Below, piece after piece: positions 23,411 to 34,600 of a stretch of DNA of 64,000 bases; within the stretch, counting starts at the first letter, position 1; each line of letters begins with the position of its first letter. A program made the translations under genes and the position numbers. The notes under the pieces were generated by a model. The model had not been told where the DNA came from, did not search any database, and saw only the letters and a program-made list of their open reading frames with translations. This stretch comes from Capitulum mitella. Taxonomy: Eukaryota > Arthropoda > Thecostraca > Pollicipedomorpha > Pollicipedidae. The stretch is taken from positions 1,922,001 to 1,986,000 of the forward strand of contig CP099842.1 in NCBI GenBank assembly GCA_030062745.1, written 5' to 3'.

Positions 23411-26089
23411 ATTCCCAATAGCAACCTTACAGTAAGGGAGAATTTTTCATGACTGGCCAAAAAACAAATATAGGATTGATAAAAACCTTTGAGTTTCGTC
23501 CGCACTTCGATGCCATATTCGAGAGGATCAGAATCTGATATGTACATATGTGGACTTTTGGCAAAACGGAAAACCTTGAAAACATTGCTAAGCCTTAAAT
23601 ATCGGTCTCCGTTGCACTTCTTGTCCAAAATAAGTACCGATGATCGCAAGAAGTCCAGTTTTTGTGCCGTAGCTAAAAAGCGCACATTGCGCTCCATTAC
23701 GTTAAATTAGAACAACGGCATAAGGAATACTAGATCATATTGGTGTTCGGGAACCCTACCCTTGGTTTGACCACGCACCGTGCGTGACAAATAAGAAATA
23801 AGCCGATATCGAGTAAGGTCAAACCTCTGAAACAGAACGAGCCGTGTAGGCTTACCACGCCCGTCTTTTGAATTATCGCATCATAATAGCATACCAGCAC
23901 GTTATGATTCATCTTATCTTCTGTGGCCCGCCTTCTGTGAATGAATGTTTGTGATAAACGTCCGAAATTGGGTGAAAGAATCAGTCCGTGGCGTATTCTT
24001 AGATGTCTAAGCTGTGTCTGTCTTGTGTCTTGTGTCTAAGATGTCTGTGTTGTGGAACGCCCAGGAGCGATTGAAAACAAGTCACATTTGGGGAGTATTT
24101 TAAGTTCACATTGTTTGTGCAGATGATGGGTGCCATTTATGTATCCATTGGTTTGGTACGCATGCAAAGCCGCACGAAATCTAGCCTCACTACCCAGTGA
24201 GGTCATCACTGTTGGTATCTGAGTTTGCTAACGTGGCCAGCGTGAGGGAATGTCTGATTGTTCGCGCACTTGCGTCCGGACGCGCAGGCTTGCAACTTTA
24301 CGCAACCGAGAATTTGACCTTGCACATCGCAAGTGCGACGTGCACTTTGCGCAATGCCGCTTCAGTTGCGCTTCAGGTGCCGGATTTATTTCATTAAATG
24401 CGTCCCAGCAAACGTACCATGATATGTTGGCTATCAAATAGCAGAAGCCACGGTGTCGGCTGAGTAGTCAACACTAACCCTCTGGCTATGTGCGTGAGGT
24501 TTGCTAACATCACCAACCAAGGCTTACTTAGAACTATGGAAGTCAACAGAGCCTATCGTCAGCATGTTTGTTGGTTCTCTGTGATACATTCCCTACAGTG
24601 TAGGAGCAGCCATTCATTCCAGCAGTGTGCCCTACCCAGTATCTGCATAACATACACACATTTGAGAGAGCGACATATGCGTGCTACGTTTACCCGTTTC
24701 GTTGATGAGTAACAGTTTCTTTTTCTACTAAAAATATGTTCATCGATAACAGCATTCCTGATAACGAAGAGTGCTTTAAGATGACATGAATTATTTGAAC
24801 TTTGATGACGGGGCCTGGAGGAAACACTGTCTTTAACGTTTGCCGGACGTAAGGATATTCGCCTAGCCGCCGGACGAGGGGAAAATGGCCGACACCCCTT
24901 GCCTGTTTCACTCGCAGCTGAAATCGAATTCCAAAACTAAAAATTGACGTGCGGATGTCTAGTTTAAAACCTTCTGGTCACCTGGTGATCATACTGATCA
25001 CCTCCCAGATCATACTGACAAAGAATATCACATCGTTTGTCGCCTACGTCATCATCGCAGTACCTCTACACCAAAACGGACCGTAAACCATATTACTGAG
25101 TGATTTGGCTTTAAAACAGACCAGTAGCTGCAGCCAATAATAATTTTTTTTCCTTCGGGCGAAGATCAAGTCAGTGAAAGGTGAAATATCTTTAGGATCT
25201 TCATTGAGAGGGTTAAACAAAATGACCATTACTGAACCGGCTCGAAGTGATTTTTTGGTAATATAATGTTACTGATCTCACTTGACCATGGAAAGATCAG
25301 TTCCGAAACAGTCTTATATGAAGAACTAACTCCATACCTCATCAGATCAATGAGAAAGAAACTGAAACGTCCTTGAAACCAAGAAAAACGGTTTACAAGC
25401 ACTCGTGAATGACACCATAACTCAATGAGCTGACATGGACTGGTAATGGTCTTGCCTTCTGGAAAAGATGCTGAAAGGATATAACGCCAGCTATTGTGAA
25501 CTTCAGGATCTTCACGCAGCCGTTTAAAGGCAGTCTAAGAGATGTGTCCTGGAATAGCGACAACCGTCCTCCCTCTCGTCCGGCTGTGTTAAGGACATAT
25601 ATGTGCCGAAAAAGCAAACTTTATCCATTCGGCACCAGGTTTAGGCAATACCAAAACCAGGATAAGCCTGTCTTATTGGGAACCGAAAGGCACTCTACTC
25701 CGCTTCGTCGAATAAGCCATGTTTTACATCGAGCAAATACAAAGCTAAATCTGGATAAATGCGGTACTTGTAGGCTTCGTAAACGTTGTTAAAGGCACTA
25801 ACCACGGTTACAGGGCATAGTTTGCACTTTGTCAGCCTCCGTCTTTGAATTCTTCCGACCTACCACCTTTTGCTTCCTCGTTACACGAACAAACCGGTGA
25901 CCATGCACAGCGACCGGAACCAGTGAAGACAGGCAAGGTCACCTCCCATTCTTTGCTCACCACCGTCAGCATTTAATTAAAGTTGTTGCACGAAGATGCA
26001 AACACCCAGGGCTTTGAATGAGCACAGACAAGAGACTACAGCACACTTTGTCACCGGAGAAACAGACCATAAAGGCGAGACAAACGCTC

Positions 26090-26390
26090 CCCGACCTCCC
26101 CCGCGTTGGGCGTCTCACACCTGTCCGGCGTGCCCGCGTCCATGCCAGGCAAGGTCAGGACTGTCCCTTTCGTGGTCAGCGAGCGTGGCCGGCCGCCCCT
26201 GACCTGCCGTCGTGACTCGGAGCAGGCGGCAGACCATCCTGGGCGGCTCCGTTCCGGTGTCGGGCCGCCGCCACCGCGCCGGCTGGGCGCGTGAAGAGGC
26301 GACACGTGACGCAGTGCGTCCTGCGCCTCCGGCCGTATCTGGCCTGGACTGGTCAGGTGGCCTGGAGAAGTCATGGTCCTGGTGTCACTT
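26090..26390. other. CpG-rich island, copy 2
   Basis: Partner of 3540-3840, with few substitutions. No coding exon recognised. Confidence 0.5.
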
Positions 26391-28239
26391 GTTTAGGAAG
26401 TGACAATTGGGCAGCGCACACTTGCTTGGAAGTAGCCATCAATCGTCCTGCCTCGTTCATCCCATGCATCTGCTGCCGTTGACCCTTTAAACCGGTCGAG
26501 TATGCCATCGCCGATATGCCCCTCTGTTTGCTCCCTTGTATTTTGCTTTTTTATTCTCTCCTTAATCATGCTTCTATTGCCACCAGATCTTGACATCGTT
26601 TTTCTTCACGTCGTACCCAGTCTTACTTCAATTACCATTAGTCCTTTCTTCTGCCTTTCAGTTATATGCTGTTACTTTCGGCACTGCCCTGTTACATGCT
26701 TATTTCTGAAACCAGCAGGTTCTTATTCCAGCCACGGAAGCCTTTTCCTCATCTTCTCCTTATCGCTTATCGGCTCGTGTCCCACGGTCCTCGCCCCCCC
26801 CCCCCCTCGCCCCGTCAGGACTCTCCCTGTTCTTGTTACCTCTCCCACCGATCATCCGTGCTTCCGCCGAGCTTCGAATCACCACCGCGACGTGCCCGGG
26901 CCTAACCACAGGAACCACAACGTGTCACCGGTTAACCGCCTGTCCCGAAACCGAACGACCAACAACGGCCGTAACCGCCGCCGACGATCCGGGGGCGCAC
27001 CGGCGAGGCGGTGAATCGGGCCTTTGTCGTCACCGCACGCGACTCTCTGACGGCCGGCTCGCGTGAGCTGCCAGCTCGCCGGCAGATGGGGCGATCTCGT
27101 GCTTCGGTTCGTGTGCGGGGAGCGGGAGTCTTCGCCGACGATTGCCGGCTGATGAGCTTATTGTTTGGCGCAACGTAGCGCTTACTGAAGCTTTGCAAGT
27201 TGAAGCTTTTGTTGCAGGAGACAATGGTCATTGCGTCCAAAACAAGGCCATATTTCTGGATATTAAGATGTCATTGTGCACGCATCGTATTTGACGATTA
27301 TTCCCAGTCTGGTTTTTAGTGAAACGATTGTGAGAAGTCTCCGTGTGGTCGCGCTGCCTTGAAACCAAGTACCTTCGTTTGCCTTTTGTTATCAGTAATC
27401 TTTACCGCAGTAATGATTAATAATGCACAGTAAACGGGAAAAATTGATAGAGTAGGTTGTATCGCTTAATTGGATTTTTCCACTAGTTGAAATAAAACGC
27501 AATACGTCTGCGGTCCCCCTCGTCATGACTTATGTGTTATATATATTGACATTGCCTCTGGTCTAAAACTTAAAACTATAAAACTAAAACTAAAAAAATG
27601 GTACCACAAAAAGTGATGATGCTGTTGAGCTGAACCTCCGCAATATTTATTTCAGACCTGAAAATAATGCTTCTCGAAGCAAACAACCCTCAAGTTCTTC
27701 TTGTTCTGTACGAAATGTAAACTTTATTGAGCTTGATATCTACATTGAAATGGTCTCATGAATGTCTGAACTTATTCCCTTTTAGCAGCCAGACCGTAAC
27801 TTCTCGTCAATAAGAAAGCTGCCTTCCGTCTTCAAACGGTTTGTGTGGCTCTATTGACCCTGTTTTAGCACCGTAAGTATTTACGAGAAGAATGAAAATT
27901 TCGAGTGCGTGCCATTTGCGAGCCAGCAGAACATAGCTGAAGATTTCCGGAAATGATTGTTGGTGGGGGGGATGTCCACATAGGATCTCGGACCGTTAGT
28001 TTCCAGTCATTGCCATGAGCCTAATGTTAAAAAAATCCCTGAATTTTGGGGGCCCCGGACACCTCAACCCCCGGGATTGTCTGCCGAAGAGTACTCATTG
28101 GTAAGCCTGACAGGGACCCAAGCACTCGATTGGACATGTAATTTGCATAAGTTATGACAAACTTACTACGACAGTATCATCTTCCCAAAGAAGCTCCTGT
28201 GGTACACGTGACAATTCCCATCTATTCCGCTCGGGTCGC

Positions 28240-28680
28240 ATGGTTCCGGAGTTACGGGGTTCCAAAGCCTCACCGTCTCAGCTGCGCTGGGTTACGTGCG
28301 CCAATATTCCCGGTCTGCGGGGCCCCGTGGTCCCGGTCCAGGGTCACGGGACAACAGGGTCGCCAGGCGCCGCGATGTGCCGGGCTCGGGACTCTCCAGT
28401 CCGGCCTGCCTGTGCAGCGGTGTGCCAGGTCCGGCCGGGAGGGGAGAGCGTGGGCGGAGCCGCCGCCGCCGGCCGCTGACCCCGCCGGCAGCCGGCGGCC
28501 GTTCAGGGCCAACGGTGCCGGGCGCCGGAGCATGCTGCCGATCACCCGGCCGGCCGGGCCACGCCCAGGGGGGCGGCCGACCGGCCGGCCCGGGCGTCAG
28601 GCTCTGTCAGGCCCGCCGCGGCGCCTGGCGGTCGGCTTCCCACGGTCAGAGCCTCCCGCCCCCTGTCACTCCCGTCAGTC
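28240..28680. other. CpG-rich island, copy 2
   Basis: Partner of 5730-6180. Open frames in several phases; none shows a conserved coding pattern against copy 1. Confidence 0.5.
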
Positions 28681-28924
28681 TCTGCATTGCAAGGAGCCAG
28701 ATAATTGTTAGGCACCGGAAAAATGACATGGATATTTGATGCGAAAAAGGCACATCTTGTGTCATTATAGTCTATTTCTGATTGTCTTCTGCTCTGGTCG
28801 AAGTACTGGGAAATGCCACTACGACGTGACAGCGCCTCGACTGAGATCAGCAGAAAGCATATAGCGTTCCTTGGCCCAGTCGCTTTCCGGCTCCAACGAC
28901 AAACACGCCATCCATTGACAAGCC

Positions 28925-29260
28925 GTGCTGGTGAGCGGTGGTCGGGTGTTGTCCAGTCCTGGCCGGAGCCGCGTCCCGGCCGATGGCGCGCGTTTTTTGT
29001 GCGCCAGTTTCGCCGCGGCCGGCGGCGCCGCTGCCGGCCGTGCTCCGCGCGCCGCGGCCGCAGCCGGCGGGCGTGCCGGGCGGGGCCCGCCGGAAGTGTC
29101 CGTGTCGCTTCCGGTCGGCCGCGGCGCGGAGCGACGAATAACGGCACGGCCGCCCGCCGCTAATCGGCGGCGCGCCAAAAGTGGTGGCGGGAGCCGGGCC
29201 GGGCGGCGTCACTCGATTATCCGGCGACCGGAGCCCGCGGCGGGCCCGCTAATCTGGCAC
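28925..29260. other. CpG-rich island, copy 2
   Basis: Partner of 6420-6760 and nearly invariant. Open frames on both strands reflect composition. Confidence 0.5.
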
Positions 29261-30054
29261 CAGTCTCCGGCTCAGAGACTGAAAAATGTGGCTCGTCAGA
29301 TGGCATTCGTTGCCTCAGCTTTGTACAACTGCACATGTCGGTTCAATGGCTGTGGACATTAGTACTGAAGAACGGACACACCCTGAATCATCTTCCAGCT
29401 ATCGTGATAGTACCGATGTGACCTTATAATATCATAGTTATGTTATACATACATATTATCATAGTTCGACATTAAAGCCAGCACTGCTAGTCATGTTACT
29501 ACTAAGAAAATTTGATATAAACACGTGCTTGTATGACGCGGAAAAAGCACCACGTTACAAAAAGATTTGCTGATAAAGCTACTTACACTACACGTTTCTA
29601 TCGACGCTGAGGTGCAACTTTTGGCTCAGAACTGGAATACTTTTGCATCAATTGATACTTTTTTCCAGAATAGCGGTTCAGATGTTACAGTCGCTGGCTA
29701 AGTAGGCCTCTGCTGGATCATCTGCGGTAAATAGTATGCCGGGATGCTGCTCTCCGGTGATTTCACCGGATTTGACCCACTTTGACAAATGCGACGCAAA
29801 TTAGTCCGTTTGCTCCCCACAACCGATGGTTAGGGCCAGCTGACCTGTGGGTAAATGCGTGCTGAGGTTTAAAATGGAAACATGGCGGAAACCAGCTTCA
29901 AAGTAGGTCATGACCCAACAGTAGGCAAGCAATGGACTTTTGAACATCAGCGGGCGAATGTTCAATTTAGCAGTAGTACGTACGATGAGTCTGAAAATCC
30001 GCTTTCGCCGTCGGGAAGGCGACGATTTCTGGAATCTGTCACAAGCACAGGGCT

Positions 30055-30130
30055 CTGGTCCTGCTCGTTACCTCAGTGCACAGAGACGCGCACTCATGAT
30101 CGCAGGGTTGTGGGTTCGAATATCGACGTT
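30055..30130 (+). repeat. tRNA-like SINE fragment, copy 2
   Basis: Same A-box-like and B-box-like words as at 7555-7630. Confidence 0.4.
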
Positions 30131-30869
30131 GTTAGTCCTCGATTGGAACGCCTGAACCCAAGTCACTGTGCGCCCTAATCCAAACTATCCCACCCAACAC
30201 AGGTCTCCGAAGTTTGAGATATCGAGGCTAAAAGGGAAGGATTCTTGACGTCTCTCTTCGAAACAACTGCCACACGAGCATTTAGTGGCACGTAGAGCAA
30301 CGCAAACTCTGTTTTTCCAAGTCGCCAAATGTTTTTATCTCTGTTACGCAGTTTTTATTTGTGCAAAAATGGGGGAGAGGTCTAATTTTGCTTCACATTT
30401 GCCGTATGTATTGTGTGTTGAGCCTAACATTATTACCCGTTTATTTGACGTTGTGACTCTTCTGCAAACCATCGAGAGGCGTCAGCGACTTTATTGCGCT
30501 AGTCACATGAATCGAATGGTTTTTCAGACCTCTGACTACCTCCAAAATGGGGATATATTTAAGTGCTAAGTATTCAGATTGTGATGCATGGTCTGACGCA
30601 ACAGTTATTTTGTTACATGCTTGCATCCGTCCGTACGCCAAAGGAACCGGAAACCTTGCTGTCATGCATTGAATGAGCTAGTCATTTTTTAATGGAAGTA
30701 CGCTAATTTAGTTTTTTGGACGTAAATAGCACGAGAAAAAAACTATGCTGACCCCAAAGGGAATGTAAGGGAACGCAGTTTAGTGAAAATGTGGGGAAAA
30801 GTGACGTGGGGACTGATCGCCGCACGCACAGACAAACAGAGACAGCTGGCGTGAGGGCGCGCCTCCACT

Positions 30870-31543
30870 CGACGGCACATGTTCGGCCTCAGCGGCGGCC
30901 GTCACGGACCAGCAGCCGCCGCCGCCGGCACGCAGCGCGCCTTTTTGCGGAGCTTCCGCGCGGCGCATCCCGGCCGCGTACGTGCCGGCGCGCGCCGGCG
31001 CGTTTGCGCGCGCCCGAGCGCGCCAATCGGAAGTCACGTCGCCGGGGCGCGCCAAATGATCGCCGCCTGGGTGGAGCCCGCCCGGGGCAGATTGGATCGG
31101 GGGCTGGCCATTGATCCGCCGCTATCGGGTCCGGCCGACCGTGCGGGCAGGACGGCTCCGCTCCCTCGCTCGGACTGACGCCGGGTTTCGGAGGCCCTCC
31201 GGCGCGTGAGGTCTCTGCGTCGGGCCGGCCGGGCCAGTGCGTGCGCAGCCGGCGAGAGTGGTGGTGCTGGGTCTTTGACGCCTGCCGCCGCTCTGGTGCC
31301 GCCGCTGGTGACTGCGGCCAGTGACTGGCTGGTGACTCCTCGTGGCGTCTGGCGACTGCGGCTGGCGACTCGGCTAGCGACTCGGCTGGTGACGCGGCCG
31401 GTGACGCGGCTGGTGCGCCCCCGATCCCCGACCCGGAGGCTTGTTAGCGGGATGACGCCGGGCGTTTGACGAGCCGCAGCTTGCACGGCTGGCTGCCTCC
31501 GGTGCAAACGGCCCTGAGGCGGAGCCGAGCCCGTGACGTCACC
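30870..31543 (+). promoter_or_regulatory. CpG island and presumed 5' UTR of the nompA-like gene
   Basis: CpG-dense block directly before the exon 1 start codon. It contains a 12-bp-class repeat around 31310-31410 that differs slightly from copy 1, and a perfect CRE palindrome TGACGTCA at 31534-31541, two bases before ATG. No TATA box was recognised; a CpG-type promoter is inferred. Confidence 0.5.
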
Positions 31544-31643
31544 ATGATGATCTGGTCCCCGACCATCGCGCTGCTGAGCGCGGCGATGAGCCTTAACGTG
31601 ACTGGCAACGCCACCGAGCCCGAGATTCCGACGGCGCGCAAAG
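31544..31643 (+). CDS. nompA: nompA-like exon 1: signal peptide
   Basis: Starts at ATGATG in context GTCACCATGATG. It encodes a hydrophobic leader (MMIWSPTIALLSAAM) with likely cleavage a few residues later, then two NxT sites (NVT, NAT). Ends AAAG|GTATAC, phase 1. Identical in both haplotype copies, unlike the surrounding introns, which supports coding function. Confidence 0.7.
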
Positions 31644-34600
31644 GTATACGGATAATTTGGATAATTTGGTCCTCCTGGTATTGCATCCCGCCTGCAGAAC
31701 GTGTTTATGATTCAGGACTCGCAATTGCGCGTGTATGCTGGGAAACGTTTGCTTCTCGTCTTTAACTGCCGCAGAACTTAAGCAGCAGAACCACAAAGTT
31801 TAGTGTGGGTGCTTTTAATGATTTTTTCCTTCGTCATGGGCGATCTCAAACTTTTTTTTAGATACAGTTTTGCAAGTGTTTTGACATTAAAATAAATCTT
31901 ACTGCGACCGGCCACCAATTGCTAGTCTATCCGCTCGGCCCCCGGAGTCTTTCAAACGCCTGCTTGGAAATTCTCTTGATGAGGGCGAACCTCTGTGAAG
32001 CTCGAGACCTGTTCTCAGTCTGGCGCCGTCCACAGCAAGTTTCTTCCTTTTTGATCCTATTAGCCTGAATGGATAACGATGATTGGCGGATTTCGTTTAA
32101 AAAGGGGAAGAATGAAAATAGTGACTAGCTACGAATGCCGCATATGCAGTGTCTGGACATTTCGCCGTCACTCGCGACAACCGGCGTGAGAGGATGCGAC
32201 GCGAAATGGCACTGGCAGTCGAGAGCGTCGTTTAATAACACAGTAACCAACAATATGCAGTGTCTGGCCATGCCAAATACCTGTCGCTAGGAATAATCAG
32301 ATGTGTTCTGCGTATGTATTCGTCAAGTGATGACAAGCTACTGGCATTGAAAATTCCGATTTGGAATTATGCGGCAACCAACACACTCAGAGGTTTCAGC
32401 ATTGATAAATAATAAAAAGAAGCTAAGGGTTATCGACATCGAGAGACGCCTCTTTCACTCCTAAAATTTTGCCTGGAGATCCCGGGACTGGGTCTAGACC
32501 CTCACGTTCCAGAGATTTTACCATTAAGCGTATGGCAGTGGCTGGAAAATGACGATCTGAAGTCTTTCTCTGGTCTAATAGTCACAATAATTTTTGCAAA
32601 TCTCCAACTGCGTATGAAATTGCCCAAAGCAAATCATTTCTGTGGCATGGAAAAGGTGACCGCAAAAACTTTCAGCGTTGTTGCTTTTGTTTACCCTGCG
32701 CCCTGCGTCGTAGGCAATGACGGGATCAAAAGTAAAATAACGTTTTAGTTAGATTTTTGATGGTACAATTTTGCTGCCATTTAATCATCGTTTGGCATTC
32801 GTGTACATTTAGACAAAATCTATTTCCATTTGAGTTTCATTCCTTTTTCATTTCCGAAGACTTGCCTAACCGTTTTTAGGATGTGCTTAAAACTTTGGAC
32901 TTTCCTCCAGTCCATTTTAATTGAAGCAGTTTCCAAAATGCAACCCAGTGCTTAATGCTATCGGATTCTGGGCGGCTTTTACCTGATGCATTCAGCAATT
33001 TCCAAGGAAATAGTACCAAGACGGCAATGCAGTCTCCGAGGATATTTGCTTGTGATGGTCTGCAGTTTCGATCTGGGTTTACATCAAGCAACCTTTTGTG
33101 GAGCCTAACCAAGAACGAGTGCGCCTATCTCAATCGGTCAGAAGACTTTCCTCATTGCCAACGTAAATAAATAGCTCATACGCATAAAATGTCACCCGAG
33201 GTTTCAAACTGTCACTGTTTTCGGGACAACGCTCAGCACGTATCCAAAGACTATCCGGTGTTGCCGGCTCCAAGTGGGCGCCTGTGGAGGTACCTGAAAT
33301 CATGCGATTTTGTTGAAATCTGCGATGAAAATACTCATGTGCGCATTCTTCTTTCCTCTGGCAGCTGCTACCGCTGAGATTGCCACCTGCGACAATGGCA
33401 GGGGGCAGCTCGTCTACGAAAGGATACCCGGCTACCAACTGCAAGGATACGACCAGGACCAGGTGAGACATCTCGTCACAGAGGCGGAAAAATAAGAGTA
33501 GACCTGTGACGATCGGATAACATCAAACGTAGGTCGGGGTCATTATCAAGAACATCTATTTTCACGTAGCTCGCAGGCGGATCCGGAAACATTTCGCAGA
33601 ACGTAAATGCGAGTTACGAGCTCATGTAGTCTTGTTCCGAGTCGGGACTCACTTGCCACTGTGTTGCCTTTCAGTCCACCAAGTCAGTGCTGCCGCTACA
33701 ACTGCTCGAGGAATGTCAGCGCGCATGCCTGAAGGACTTGACCATACAGAACAACCTGCTGCGTCCCTGTGGATCGATTGATTTCCACCCCGGTAAGGCG
33801 GCGGCGCCTCGCCTGGCCGCGTGGCTCACGTGTTCTGCTGCTGACGGGAGTGTCGCGCATTTTAGTGGGCGAGAACGGTTTGAATACGCCGATGGTTAGC
33901 ACGCATTTTGTTCAGTTACTCGGGTTTTCCTTCTATCTCTGCCGCTATCAGCTGCCTCACGAGTAACAGACGATTATCGATGTACAGAAATAACCCAAAC
34001 AATGGAGAGAAGTGTTTCTGTGTTAATAAGGAGACCAAAGAACCCATTTTTTCGTTTTCAGGCGAACCGTACGGAGATGGTCAGTACGACTCGTCCATGT
34101 GCTACCTGACTGAAGAGAAGGCCACACCAGACGGTATCGGCACCTTCGTCAGAGTGCCCGGATACATCCACTTCAACAAAGTCTGCATGCCCTGTGAGTT
34201 TACCGGCAGCGGCGCATCAGCTCGCCCGCTATTTTTTATTGCTGGGGAGAGTTCAATCCGTGTGCTTGTCGGCGCGAGTGCTAAAGGCAATAACGGACTT
34301 AAAAAAACTGCAAACGTCCAATAAAGCGAGATCAAGAAATTAGACTAGGTTTTCGTGTGTTTGGAAGCATTGTTTTATGTCTGCATATGCCATGTACGCC
34401 TGCAGTACTGGATCAAATCTGAAAAGCAGACAGAACTATCAATCTCAAGAGTAGGTGTGTTCCAATCAGACAATAAGTTGCGTCGTTCCCATAGAAATGT
34501 TAAGGTTGTCTGCCAAAGTGAGCTAAGTCGATGCTCTCGCCTGACGCAGCTCAGCCAATCAGCCGCCACTGTCCGGAGCGGATGTACGTGTTCGAGCGCC

